The notes below the pieces were generated by a model. It saw nothing but the letters and a program-made list of their open reading frames with translations. It was not told the origin of the DNA and did no database searches. A stretch of 64,000 nucleotides of DNA from Anagrus nilaparvatae (lineage: Eukaryota; Arthropoda; Insecta; Hymenoptera; Mymaridae), in the NCBI GenBank assembly GCA_022575985.1, contig JAKSXM010000206.1, positions 372,001 through 436,000 on the forward strand. The letters are read 5' to 3'. This document shows positions 49,501 to 60,052 of the stretch, one piece after another (position 1 is the first letter of the stretch; each line of letters starts with the position of its first letter). Position numbers and translations under genes: made by a program.

Positions 49501-51459
49501 TTGAATAAAAGCAATATTATTTTTTAAGTCTTTTTAATGTTTTATTTATTTATAAATTTTTTTAATATATTATGCAGGGCTGATTTTAAAAATTTGACAA
49601 AATTAAAAAGTCTCAATTTATCAAACAATTACTTATTCTATATCGATGCGGGCGCTTTTCATCATTTATGGAGCTTAGAAGATCTTATAATTTCCAAAAA
49701 TTATATTTCATTTGAAAATATGATTAATAATGAAAATTCATCAAAATTATTTTATTATTGTTCAAATTTGAAAGAAATAAATTTATCATTCAATAATATA
49801 AGCTCTTTTGATATTCAGTTAATATTAAAATTTTTGGTTATTCATAAAACAACTTTTATTGGTACCGTAAGTTTATAATTTATATCACCAAAAAATTAAT
49901 CAAATAGTTTAAATTATTCACAGATTTTTTTAACAATGTTGGTTTTCAGACAAATTCAAATATTGAAAATATTGAAAAAGAAAAAAAATCCTCCATGAAT
50001 GTGAATTTAAGTTCCAACAATATTTCGATACTTGAATTTCCAATTTTAAATTATTCCAATCCCAATTATAATTTGACTCGGAATATTACTGTAAATATTG
50101 AAAGGAATCCAATTCATTGTGGCTGCTCAGCTCGAAAATATTTAGAATATCTTAATCTACCTATTCGCCATCAATCAGATGGGCCTGTGAATCTCCTGAA
50201 TTATGATTTGCATTGCTCTGGACCAAAAAGATATGATCGATTAAATTTAAGAAGCATTAAATATGATATTTTTCTATGCGAAGATAAAAACTTAGTTATT
50301 TACCCCGAAGATTTTTATCAAAAATGTGACTGCTTGTTAAGACATTTTGACAAATATGTTATTTTAAATTGTTCATACGGACTGTTAAAAAAGTTACCAG
50401 AATATTTAACTTTATCAGGAAATTATTCAGGCTTTGAATTCGATTTATCATCAAACAACTTAAAATGCATCCTGATATGAAAAGAGAAGGATATAAAAAC
50501 ATCTTTAAGTTAAATTTATTTAACAATAGCATATCTGAGATCAATGACACAATTCTCTCTCAAAATCTAAAGGTAATAATTTTATTTTATGCAGGACATT
50601 TATACTATAACAAGTAATATTTTAAAACTTTTAGATTATTAATTTATCAAAAAATAATTTGACTTACGTTGATGATAGGATATTTAATGAATTGAAGAAA
50701 TCAACAACAATTTTGAAAATTGATGAAAATCCTTTATTGTGCAAATGTTCCCTTTATCAATTCGTTACATCAAATAAACAAATCTTTTCTGAAGTTACTT
50801 GTTTAACAGTGAATAATTTTGAAAAAAAAGTTATAAATCTTGATACAGAAGAAATCTGCCCATCTTACACTCAATTAATAATCACTTTATGTATTATTGT
50901 ATCGTTTTTAAGTATCTTGACTGGTTGTCTGCTTGCATTATTTTTTCGTTACAAACTGCAAATTAAAATTTTCTTGTATTCAAAAAATCTTTGTCTTTGG
51001 TGGGTGACAGAAAATGAAGATAATGATGACAAGGAATATGATGCTTTTATAAGTTTTTGTCACACTGACGAAGAATTTGTTATGAGTGAATTGGTCCCAC
51101 GTTTAGAAAATGAACAACATAAATATAGATTGTGTATTCATACTCGTGATTGGTTAGCTGGTGACTGGATTCCAAGTAATATTATAAATTCTGTGAAAAC
51201 CTCGCATCGAACCATAATTGTTTTGTCTCCTAATTTTTTGAGAAGCCATTGGGGTTTGATGGAATTCAGAGCTGCCTATAGTCAAATGATGAAGAGACGT
51301 ACGAAAGTTATTACAATACTTTTGAATGACATTGGTCCTTTAAAAAACCACGATTCAGAGATCAGGAATTACTTAGAAAATTATACGTACCTTGAATGGG
51401 GAGATAAATATTTTTGGAGAAAACTGATTTATGCTTTGCCACACTTAGAAAAACTTTAG
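43590..51459 (+). CDS. Toll-B: full-domain Toll-like receptor with a one-base frameshift
   Basis: Exons 43590-43929, 44000-44708, 49578-49866, 49950-50572 and 50635-51459, about 928 residues if the frameshift is ignored. The order is signal peptide (MEMYYFFLLFLIYANFPSA), N-terminal Cys region, LRRs, LRR-CT (HCGCS, LHCSGP), LRR-NT-like cluster (CDC, LNCSYG), a few LRRs, second LRR-CT (LCKCS, VTCL, EEIC), TM (LIITLCIIVSFLSILTGCLL), and a C-terminal TIR. TIR motifs are box 1 YDAFISF, box 2 region CIHTRDWLAGDWIP, FRAAY, and box 3 YFWRKLIYALPH. This is the architecture of insect Toll receptors, which bind Spatzle-type cytokines and signal through MyD88. In exon 4 the frame reaches TGA at 50478, while the next frame is open from 50477 (DMKREGYKN); one base seems missing near 50470. 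Intron 2 has grown to 4.9 kb by transposon insertion. It is either a recent pseudogene or a sequencing error in a live gene. Confidence 0.88.
45148..46410 (+). mobile_element. Ginger-like TIR transposon, internally deleted
   Basis: Ends are TGTCGCAGTATATTAGACAT and its reverse, with arms of about 230 bp that run through AGTATTATAGCC and TTACTATAG landmarks. TATA flanks both ends. TGT...ACA termini (TGTCG fits TGTNR) and a 4-bp duplication match Ginger1 DNA transposons, whose transposase is related to retroviral integrases. The encoded ORF supports this. Confidence 0.75.
45661..46107 (+). CDS. Ginger-type transposase remnant: H2C2 zinc-binding region plus Cys-rich tail
   Basis: 148 residues. 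The N-terminal half has ALWDRKQEALVIQHLKEI and a middle region with FIVIENKERVI. The C-terminal half has AEAHYQCNHGGRDKMYYH, i.e. the His-His part of the integrase-type HHCC zinc finger (normally HxxxHGGxxKM). The frame then runs straight into CNCYKSGVLCSSRCHLSGPC, the Cys-rich tail typical of KRBA2/Ginger-like proteins. The DDE catalytic core that should lie between is missing, so the element cannot transpose by itself. The junction (KYAI to RCNC) is in frame, so a small DNA-binding-like product could still be made; that role is inference. Confidence 0.72.
   Translation: MIDYNEMVNQVDFEKKLQEEYSKRTNNRALWDRKQEALVIQHLKEITDPSVKKNVSHFYYNKHYEFIVIENKERVILKRSDSNSVTIQKLPYEDFYKKLAEAHYQCNHGGRDKMYYHCKNKYAIRCNCYKSGVLCSSRCHLSGPCTNK
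47000..47903 (-). pseudogene. Broken transposon-associated protein, ERFHQD family
   Basis: Three consecutive minus-strand pieces resemble, in order, a repetitive and uncharacterised protein family common in arthropod genomes: 47903-47661 (FNVPAIWRKP, VNGFNAKNKSKIKY), 47656-47429 (LRQQSGLTKHSCFLCLWDSR, DPSKILLPPLHLKLGLMKQ), and 47194-47000 (LHFLYSYLDYFPKYLCHLSE, EERFHQD-like EQRERFHQDLRE). Frameshifts and stops separate them, and the central region expected between the first and second pieces is deleted. Family recognition is from memory of motif patterns. It is probably the former ORF of the surrounding TIR element. Confidence 0.65.
48000..48185. repeat. GC-rich insert within the TIR element
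   Basis: About 186 bases of clearly higher GC content, starting CGCATGATTACTACGCCTGC and ending GGTGCCGTAGTTGCAAAAG. Composition differs sharply from both sides. It is open for 61 codons on minus but without recognisable domains. It may be a fragment of a non-LTR element or SINE; origin unknown. Confidence 0.45.
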
Positions 51460-52321
51460 AACAAGTCCTTTTTAATCAACGAATTATTTCGGTATTGAAA
51501 AAATCATAAATATTAAAAGACATGTTTTTTCATTGGTAAAATAATTAGAATTAAGAGAACCCAAGTTTTCGATTAAAAAATTTATATTACAAAATAAATA
51601 TTTTGCAATTTATTTAATTACCTATCCACTAACCTCCAAGAGAGTAAATCAGTTTTTTTTTACTCATTCGTATTTGGTAAAACCAAGTAGTTTGGACAAA
51701 CATTACTCGCAAGGGTCCCTAGGTGCAAACTAGCAGATCCGAATAGAGGTAATAGATCTATCTACAAAAGGCCTGGATGGGGTACCTCGAGCTCAGATAT
51801 AATCTTCGCAGCAGAAGGTGCAACTAGGAGATCAGTGACTGGAGTGGTAATGGATTAATACACAGGTAGTGTTCATAACTGCATCATAATTTTTAAAACA
51901 TCGTTTATAGTTTTTGATCTTGTGGATTTAAATTTAAAATATCTACAAAGAATTTTTATAAAATTTTCAAGTAATTTATAAATTACTCGTTATTTACTTT
52001 ATACGAACGAAAAAAAGAAAATTTAGAATTTTGCAAATATTTTAGAAAATTATTTCTTTCCATATTCACATAACTTCCAAATGGCTTAATAATTTTAGTT
52101 TTTTTATTAATTTAACTATATTTGACCGTGTTTTTTTTTAATAAATCTTTATAGCCGAATGGTTAATGGTAAATTAAATGTTCGATATTTTTTAAATCCA
52201 TAGAAAATAATTTAGCTATATACGTTTTTTATCAAAATAATATTAATAAGGAGAGATCTAAAGACTTCATTCTCCAAATCCTAAAAATTTCCGGATTCTA
52301 AAAGAATTTCGAAAAATGTAA
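51460..52321. other. Spacer between Toll-B and the Toll-C block
   Basis: AT-rich 3' flank of Toll-B. AATAAATATTTTGC near 51592 may be a polyadenylation signal. At 51690-51880 is a GC-richer remnant (GGGTCCCTAGGTGCAAACTA, GGGGTACCTCGAGCTCAG) that looks like a decayed mobile element. No gene. Confidence 0.45.
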
Positions 52322-53421
52322 TTATACAATAATACTATGTTGGGAAAATTTTTTTCGATAAAACTTTCAATTAAATTCACTTTTTATTATCAGTAGATAT
52401 ATACTTCATAAAATTTTATGAATTATTTTCTCTCATTGCACAAAACAATTTGAATAAAATTTTTTTCCAAAAAGTTATTAAAGTTAAATTATAATAAGAT
52501 ATTTATTTTTAATCTTTTTATGTATAATTATTATTACCCATTTTACATTAAATTAAGTTTTTAAAGAATTAAATTAGATAAAATATTTTTTTTCTGAAAA
52601 ATTAATATTTTCATAAATTATCTCAAATAAATAAAAACTAAAGAAATTCTTCGATAAGCGATAAGTGCTAATAAAGAAAGGCCTCAATTTTTGGACCACT
52701 TAATATAATTGCTATAAACTTTCAGAGTAAATTATTTCCGTTGGAAAAAAATGAATGATGAACTTTTATTCAGTTACAATGAATCTGTTGAGTCTAATAA
52801 TTTTATGTTTCCGATGAATTTTTTGAAACCGGTCTATGGGTAGTTTTGAACCCAAAATTTTCCTGTCTGTATGAAGAGTATTGTAAAAGATTTTGCTATT
52901 TATATGATTAAAAGATTAAATAATCATCATTAAAAAAAAAATTAAAAACCTGAATTTTAAATTAATTGATTTCTGTAACCTGAGGAGAAATTTCTAATTC
53001 AAAACTGTACATGCTAAGTTTTTTTGACAAATTTTTGGCTTACCCAAAAACTGATGCGGAAAAAATTAGTTTTCAAATAGCTTACAAAAAGCGGCTTCCA
53101 GACCTAAACGCAGGGGTCTCACCTTACCACTACCCCAAAAAATATTATTAATTGATTATGAATAGAAAAGATTAATAGAAATAGAAAATACTATTGACTT
53201 TATTAAATGGTGTGTAAAAAAAAGATTTAATTGTTATTCATATCTATATATATATGAATTTTTTTTCTCTGTAAATTAAAACCATCAGCTTGTTCAACGT
53301 TATTTTGAGAAGGTAAGAATTAGATTCATTTTGTCAGTTTATTTTTCTTAAAAGTAAATTTATTTAAAAAATTTATAAGAATATAATTCTTTCTTAAAGT
53401 TTATCTGATTTTTTTTAGAAT

Positions 53422-56400
53422 ATGAAAATGTACTGCAGCTACATAATATTTTTCTTCTTAATAATTAACTTTGGATACATTAAAACTGAAGTTAATTGTA
53501 AAAATGACGACCAGTGTAATTGCAAAGAAGAAAATGAAGTTACTTTTATAGTTGAATGTCAAAATGGCACGCAGAAAATATTAAGCGGAATTGAACATGT
53601 CGAAAATGAAACGGTATTTGAAAATTTCATAAGTGAGGTTGTTTACGAAAACTTTACTGATACTTTAAAAAATTCAGATCTTCACATTTATCCGAATCTA
53701 ACGACGCTCAAAATAAATGAAGTTCATGATGGTAGAATTGCTAATGATCTTCTTAAAGGTAAAGAACGATTTTTTAAAGAAATATAAAAATTGTATTTAA
53801 TTAAAATCAAAATACTTATTACAGGATTGGTTAATCTAGAAAAACTCGAAATTCATGCTTCCTCAATTGAAATCCCATTAAATCTTTTTGAAGATGCTAA
53901 AAAATTAACAGATTTACATATTTGTTACAATAAAAAGTTGCAATTGAGAAAAAATTTATTCACTGGACTTACAAATTTGAAAAATCTTTATCTACCCAAT
54001 AATTATATAACCAGCATTGACTCTGAAAGTTTTGAAGGCTTAATAAATGTCGAAGATTTGTATCTCGAAAATAATAAAATTCAAGAGATTCATGAAAATT
54101 CTTTCAAATATCTTAGGAGGTTAAAATTTATTGATTTGATTGGTAATAATTTCACGTCGCTTCCAGAAAAATTGTTCTTCAATAATCCTAATCTTGAGAA
54201 CATTGTGCTTAAGAATAATCAACAAAAGATGTACAAATTACCAGATAAATTTTTGTCTAAAAAATACTCTTTGCTTTCTGCTTACCTTTCGAATGTTGGT
54301 TTATATGAAGTTAGCGAAAATTTGTTCAAAGGATCTTTTAAAATTGATCACATTGTACTATCAAATAATTTTATTGCTAATCTTCCCAAAAACATTTTTA
54401 ATGGACTTAAAGAATTGTCGCATCTTGAATTGAATGGCAATCGTCTTCAAGCTGTAACAAATGGATTGTTCGAAACTAATCTAAATCTTGATTACATAGA
54501 TTTGTCAAACAATTACTTAAGGTCAATTAACCGGTGAGTATTGAATGCCAATTAAATTTATATTTATTTATATTTTTTACTGATTGTTTTAATTTTTTTC
54601 GCAGCGATGATTTCAAAAATTTAAAGAAATTAAGAAATCTTATATTATCAGACAATGAAATAGTCTTCATGGATGCTGGAGCTTTCCGTCATTTGTACAG
54701 TTTAGAAGAAATTTCACTGTCAAAAAATAATATTTCATTTGAAAATGTTATTAGCAACAAGGAAAATTCGTCTGAATTATTTTATAATTCCCCATTTCTT
54801 ACAGAAATAGATTTATCGTTCAATAACATTAGTACTTTTGACAATGAACTGATAAAGAAATTTAGAGATGTTCTTAACGTTTATGATAAAACTTCTCCTG
54901 ATACTGTAAGTAAATATTTAATTATTTATTTATTAGGGTGCATTTAAATTTATCCTGGTACAGTTAATCATAATACGGTATTACATAATGTAATTTCACT
55001 TTTAATTTTTTGTTTTTTTTTTTATGTATGTATTGAATAATCTTACATTTGCATAATCAGTAAACTAATTTGAATTATTTACTAAACAAATTTAAATTCA
55101 AGAGAGAAGGTTTCTTTTCGCTTGATTAAAACTTTGATAAATTTTAAACAAATTAAATTTCTTTATTCAGTTACTACTTAATATTTTCAAGAGTTCAATG
55201 AACTCGTTCTATCTATGATAACATATATATTTTAATTTAAATAGAAAAAATATTTTATCGGTCTTTAATACACTGTAAAAAGTAACTTTCTTAGATTAAT
55301 AAAAAAAATAGAATGTTTTCGAAAAATTAGTAAATTTTCAAAAAAATTTGTAAATATTCGATAAAAATCGTAAATTTACTAAATTTAGCATATGTATTAT
55401 CGAAAAATTCGAGAATTATCGATTTTTTTTGTGAATTTACGAAAAAAGTTGTAAATTTACAACTATTTTTTGTAAATTTTCAAAAAAATGTACATTATCA
55501 ATTTTTCTTGCGAGTTCACAAAAAAAAATAGAGAATTCTTGAATTTTTTGATAATATACTAAATTTAGTAAACTTACGATTTTTATCGAATATTTACAAA
55601 TTTTTTTGAAAATTAACTAATTTCTCGAAAACATTCTATTTTTTTTTGTTAATCAAAGGAAGTTACTTTTTACAGTGTAGGTGAACGCAATCATTCACAA
55701 ACACGAAACCATATATAATTTATGAATTAATTTTTTAAACTTTTAATTTGTTCATAATGGTTGCCAAGGTCATGCATCACTGACAATTAGGGGAGCATTC
55801 AGACGAGAAAACATTTGCAACCCACACCTTCGATATTTACCCCCTCTAGTCCCATTCTTGCAAGTTAAATAATAAAAAATAGAGAGTAATTTCTGGAGGT
55901 GTTGGATAAAATTTTTTTCTCGTCTGAATGCTCCCTAATACTCCAATTATCTTGCAAGGGAGTGGGGTCTGATATTGGCAACCAATTTGAGGAAAGGTCT
56001 TGTTGAAGATCAGCATGTTGGCAAATTTCGCAAAAAAATCTAAAAAGAGGTAATTTTTGCTGATTTAAGGGTTTCCTTATTTTCCAGCGACTTTGGACCC
56101 TGGGTTCAGCAACCCAGAAAACCGAAAGTAGACCTTTTTTTCAAGTTGGCTGTCGATATCAGACGAATTAGTGCGTTTTGCCTGGAGTACAATGCCGGTG
56201 AGATTCCAACCCGTAATCTTCTGGTTGTAGGAGAGGTTTACCTCTTATCAATTACCAAAATATATAAATATATATACTAGGGAGCTCCGCCCCCTGCGCG
56301 CTACGCGCGCCAACCCCCGCAGAGTGATTGAAGTATTGCGATACTATATTTTTAATCACTTGCAAGGCGTACCTTATTCTTTTTGAAACAACTGATTCTT

Positions 56401-59400
56401 GACAGTGGTTGTAGATTTGGTATCGTAATAAAACTTTATAATAATTGGTTAAATATAGAAAAAACCGCATTGGCCCAAAAGGACCACATTGGCCCAAAAG
56501 GACCATTTTGTCCAAAAAGGACCACTTTGGCCCAAAAGGACCACATTGGCCCAAAAGGTCCATTTTGGCCCAAAAGGACCACATTGACCCAAAAGGACCA
56601 CATTGGCCCAAAAGGACCCCATTGACCCAAAAGGTCCATTTTGGCCCAAAAGGACCACATTGGCCCAAAAGGTCCATTTGGCCCAAAGGGCTCAGGTGAC
56701 AGCGGCGACGTCAGCGGCCGCGGCGGCAGCGTTTATAACTTTATAATATAATTATAGAGATACATATATATTAGAGTGGACCTATTTTTGGACTTTGTGG
56801 AAAAACTTTGCTCCCCGGGTTTTTTTGTGAAGTTTTGGTCATAAAAAGTTCCCAGTTCCAAGGATTTTGCTTTAGCCCTGCAAAAACACGTGCCTGTAAC
56901 CACATCAATTTTCCCATTTAAATAACATGGGAATTTTGAGTTTTTAGCTATACAAATTTTCACAAAAGCCAAAAAGCGTTTTAAAATGCTAATTTTTACT
57001 GGAAAACATACTTTTATATGTTGTAAAGACATACAAACCGCCCTGCATTCATTCCAAAGGGAATTTCGAGACTAGAAACGCAAATTTACATTTTTGCTCA
57101 ATCTTATAAAACAGGGTTTTTCGGTAATTTTCGATAAAAAGCTACAACCTCAAAAATTAACCAAAACACTTCTGGTTGGTTCACTTTTTTTGGTATAAGT
57201 GTCACCATTCAAACGACGTAAGCCGTATATTTTAATCACTGTTTCTCTTAGCGCTATAGTCAATTAACCTACTGGTAATTTTTGACCCGAAATGACCAAT
57301 TTTTAAATTTATTTTTTAAATTTTATTTAATAAAATTGTAAATTTTGACGAAATTGAGTTTTAAAGGCCTTAATAATTTTTTACAAGCTTCAAGTTTCCA
57401 AAAATTTTTTACTCGTCTTTTTTCTTTAATTAGTTTTTAAAATATTACTTTTCAAAGATAATGATAAAAATTGACTTTTTTTGAAAACCCTGAAATTGGG
57501 ACTCGGTAAATTTGCATTTCTAGCCCCGAAATTCCCTTTGGAATGAATGCAGGGCGGTTTGTATGTCTTTTAAATATATAAAAGTATGTTTGCCAGTAAA
57601 AATTAGCATTTTAAAACGCTTTTTGGCTTTAGTGAAAATTTGTATAGCTAAAAACTCAAAATTCCCATGTTATTTAAATGGGAAAATTGATGTGGTTACA
57701 GGCACGTGTTTTTGCAGGGCTAAAGCAAAATCCTTGGAACTGGGAACTTTTTATGACTAAAACTTCACGAAAAAACCCGGGGAGCAAAGTTTTTCCACAA
57801 AGTCCAAAAATAAGTCCACTCTAATATATATATATACATATTCATTGCAATTACTAACCCTTTACCTAATTCTTGATTTTCTGCACCCAAAATTTTTTAG
57901 CATATTATGTTAATAGGAATTTTAGATAGACGGTGAAATTTCAAGACAGATCGCTTAAAAAAATTCGTGGTACGCATAATTTGAAGCTAAGCCGTTTAAT
58001 ATGTAGATTTATCTGGAGATTTTTCAAACCAATCTGTCTGAAAATTTTACCGCATTTACAAAAATCAATATATGATTGATTCCACGCCAATTGTCCCCAA
58101 ATTGGACTGAAGGATCCCGTAAATGAGTTCAAACTAGTTTTTTCCGAAAGTGCAACTAATAATAAGTCACTACGCCAATTTTTAACTCAAATGGTATAAT
58201 TCTCGATTTTTGGCAGCCATTTTCATGTTTTAGTTGGTTCGGTTAATTTTATAAAAAAAGAGCGTTTATTTTTCTTATTTTTTTTATAAAAAAACTCTTA
58301 TTACTCTATATGGGGGGGGGGGGGGTGCTGAAACGTATACATGCAAAATTTTACATCCACATACATACTATTATATGTAAAAAACCTTACATACTCGTAA
58401 CTAAGATTTTTGAGTATTAAAAAATCCAAAAAACTTATCAAAAACGGGTTTTTTTCTAGTGAAATATTGTTTTTTGAAAATTTGATAAAAAAGGTCTAAA
58501 CTTTGACTACGTATAACTCGGTTCCAGGGCATCCAACTGAAAAATTAATTTGAACTATTTTTGTAGGAAATTTTCTCATCTACAACTTTTATTTCAAACT
58601 TTTTTTAAATTTCTTTTACTTTTTGAATTATTTGCAAAAAAAACCGTTTTGCACCAACTTTAGCTTCACTGGGGGGCCCAGCACTAGGTTGAAATCTCCG
58701 ATTTAGTTTTCCCTTTTAAATAAGCCCAAAAGCAGCACATTCCACAACTTTTTTTTCTCTGACAGATTTTTATTCAAGTTCCCTCTTAATTTAGCCTTTA
58801 TTTAATGGTGTAATATAGAAGAAAATCGAATCCTCAGCTTTTGAGTTATTTAAGATCAAAAATGTAATGGTAAAAAAATGAATTTCTTGTGCATTCGCAG
58901 TCCAAAAAAACTTTTTGGCCCTGAAATCAAATTTTAAGGGAAATTTCCTATCGGGATCTAGGTGGGAAATATTTTTACATGGTAATAAGAGTTTTTTATA
59001 GAAAAAATAAGAAAAATACTCTTTTATTATAAAATTAACTGAACCAACTAAAACACGAAAATGGATGCCAAAAATCGAGAATTGAACTAAGTATTAGCAT
59101 TACATTCAAACTAAGGATTGTCATAGAGACTTATTATTAGTTTTACTTTCGGGAAAAAATAGTTCGGACCCATTTCGGCGACCCTTCAGTCTAATTGTGG
59201 CCCAATCGGCGTTGAATCCTTCACATATGGATATATAGAAATCGAAAGTGTATAATATTGTGCCCAATAAAAATGCATGGTCTACATTTTTCAGATAATA
59301 ATTTTTCTCTGTTACCATATTTTAATTAACAATGTCTTTTTCAGGTAATGTCAAACATTCAAAGAACAGTTTCAATGAAAGTAGACTTAAGTTCAAATAA

Positions 59401-59695
59401 TATTACGACGATTGAATTTCCAATATCAAATTATTTAAATTCTAATCAGACCTTGACTCGAGATCTTTCTTTCAATATTGAAAGAAATCCAATTTACTGC
59501 GATTGTGCCAATTACAAGTATTTAGAATATCTTAATCAGCCTATTCATGATCAAGTAGACATGCCAGTGAAAATAAAAAGTTATGATTTACATTGCTCTG
59601 GACCTAAAAAATATGAAGGATTCAATATAAGAAGCATTAAATACGATGACTTCACTTGTGTAGAAAAAAACTTGGTTAAAGTTTTAAAAAAATAG
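53422..59695 (+). CDS. Toll-C: Toll-like LRR ectodomain without TM or TIR
   Basis: Exons 53422-53758, 53825-54533, 54605-54905 and 59345-59695 give about 565 residues, with the same exon lengths as Toll-A in exons 1-3. Signal peptide and first exon differ from A at only a few residues; exon 3 appears identical to A. Exon 2 instead follows Toll-B at most positions where A and B differ (LFEDAKKLTDLHICYNKKLQ, LENIVLKN, PDKFLSK, KIDHI). Exon 4 encodes the first LRR-CT (CDC, LHCSGP, DDFTC) and runs nine residues further than A (VEKNLVKVLKK) before TAG at 59693. No second cysteine cluster, TM or TIR exon follows up to 64 kb. A 5'-UTR intron is predicted at 53313-53418. It is expected to be a secreted LRR protein. 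Confidence 0.8.
55271..55677. mobile_element. 407-bp MITE, almost entirely palindromic, TA duplication
   Basis: CACTGTAAAAAGTAACTT at left and AAGTTACTTTTTACAGTG at right, with TA on both sides. The interior consists of mirrored words such as GAAAAATTAGTAAATTTTC and ATAAAAATCGTAAATT. The Toll-A intron has the uninterrupted GTCTTTACTAGGTGAAC near 30605, an empty site. Confidence 0.9.
55789..55935. mobile_element. ~147-bp MITE with TTA/TAA flanks
   Basis: GGGGAGCATTCAGACGAGAA at left and TTCTCGTCTGAATGCTCCC at right, flanked by TTA and TAA. The interior is short and non-coding (CACACCTTCGATATTTACCC). It is absent at the equivalent place in Toll-A (near 30730). Confidence 0.85.
56277..56760 (-). 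mobile_element. Complete 484-bp non-autonomous Helitron-like element
   Basis: On the minus strand it begins TCTCTATAATTATA after an A and ends CTAG before a T. Helitrons insert between A and T without target duplication. A perfect hairpin GCGCGC-GTA-GCGCGC lies about 18 bases before CTAG. The Toll-A intron has AATTACCAAAAAATATAATA leading on to the next shared element, i.e. no insertion. It carries the 19-bp minisatellite and has no Rep/helicase gene, so it would need proteins from elsewhere. Confidence 0.75.
56463..56690. repeat. 19-bp minisatellite, about 12 copies
   Basis: The unit ACCACATTGGCCCAAAAGG repeats with variants (CATTTTGTCC, CACTTTGGCC, CATTGACC). Because 19 is not a multiple of 3 and the unit lacks stops, several frames on both strands stay open and give Pro/Gly/Lys/Trp-rich pseudo-proteins. 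These are not genes. Confidence 0.95.
56772..57823. mobile_element. 1052-bp palindromic AGAGTGGACC element
   Basis: TAGAGTGGACCTATTTTTGG at left is matched by CCAAAAATAAGTCCACTCTA at right. Arms of about 300 bp (56772-57070, 57530-57823) contain TTTGCTCCCCGGG and CCCGGGGAGCAAA. The loop of about 460 bp is non-coding. It sits in a TA-rich site. A truncated relative is in the Toll-A intron. Confidence 0.85.
57824..58077. other. Unassigned part of Toll-C intron 3
   Basis: AT-rich, with TA-rich start. No gene; partial similarity to the arms of the next palindrome cannot be excluded. Confidence 0.3.
58078..59216. mobile_element. ~1.14-kb imperfect palindrome, half-preserved in Toll-A
   Basis: Left landmarks GATTCCACGCCAATTG, CTAATAATAAGTCAC and AACTCTTATTAC are mirrored at right by GTAATAAGAGTTTTTTATAG, GACTTATTATTAG and GGCGTTGAATCC. 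A 14-base G run lies at about 58312. Toll-A retains only the right-hand arm near 32640-32860. Confidence 0.7.
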
Positions 59696-60052
59696 ATGTT
59701 ATATCTCATTAAAGATTTTATTTCTCTATATGTAAAATTTATACCTCAAAATATCTTTTTTTCTCTACTAGTGGTGATTTACTCATTCAAATTTTAACTG
59801 ATTATTTACATGTCATAATTATCATTCATTATTAATCTTGACAGATAAAAAATTTACTCTTAAGTTATAAATGTTAATTATACCAAATTCGAATTTGAAA
59901 AAATATACTTTCTTAAGACCCAGTGTAAAATTTACTTTTTCTTATTTATTTTCTTACTTTACAAAAAATGCTTCCAAATTATTGGCACTATGGTTCCCAT
60001 GTAAAAAAAACTTTATCAGGATTGTAAATAAATTGTATACATCACGGAGAAA

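Larger units (their letters stand above)
44709..49577 (+). other. Intron 2 of Toll-B, expanded by transposons
   Basis: The corresponding introns in A and C are 61 and 71 bases. Here the intron is 4,869 bases and contains a Ginger-like derivative (45148-46410), a 2.2-kb TIR element (46570-48808) and unassigned AT-rich sequence. Donor GTGAGTAA and acceptor TTATGCAG are intact. Confidence 0.85.
54906..59344 (+). other. Intron 3 of Toll-C, transposon-rich
   Basis: 4.4 kb against 2.7 kb in Toll-A. It holds two MITEs, a Helitron-like element with a minisatellite, and two palindromic elements, all annotated separately. Donor GTAAGTAA and acceptor TTTTTCAG match Toll-A. Confidence 0.8.
52322..60010 (+). 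repeat. Segmental duplication block, copy 2 (contains Toll-C)
   Basis: Counterpart of 27652-33660; see there for landmarks. It is longer mainly because intron 3 contains insertions absent from copy 1. The paired block lets empty sites be read for those insertions. Confidence 0.85.

Noticed and set aside
54140..54433. 97-codon ORF inside Toll-C exon 2
   Set aside because: It is an alternate frame of the LRR exon; the LRR frame fits family and splice phases.
56252..56699. Collagen-like or Pro/Gly-rich ORFs on both strands
   Set aside because: They are frames through a stop-free 19-bp minisatellite; overlapping frames on both strands give similar peptides.
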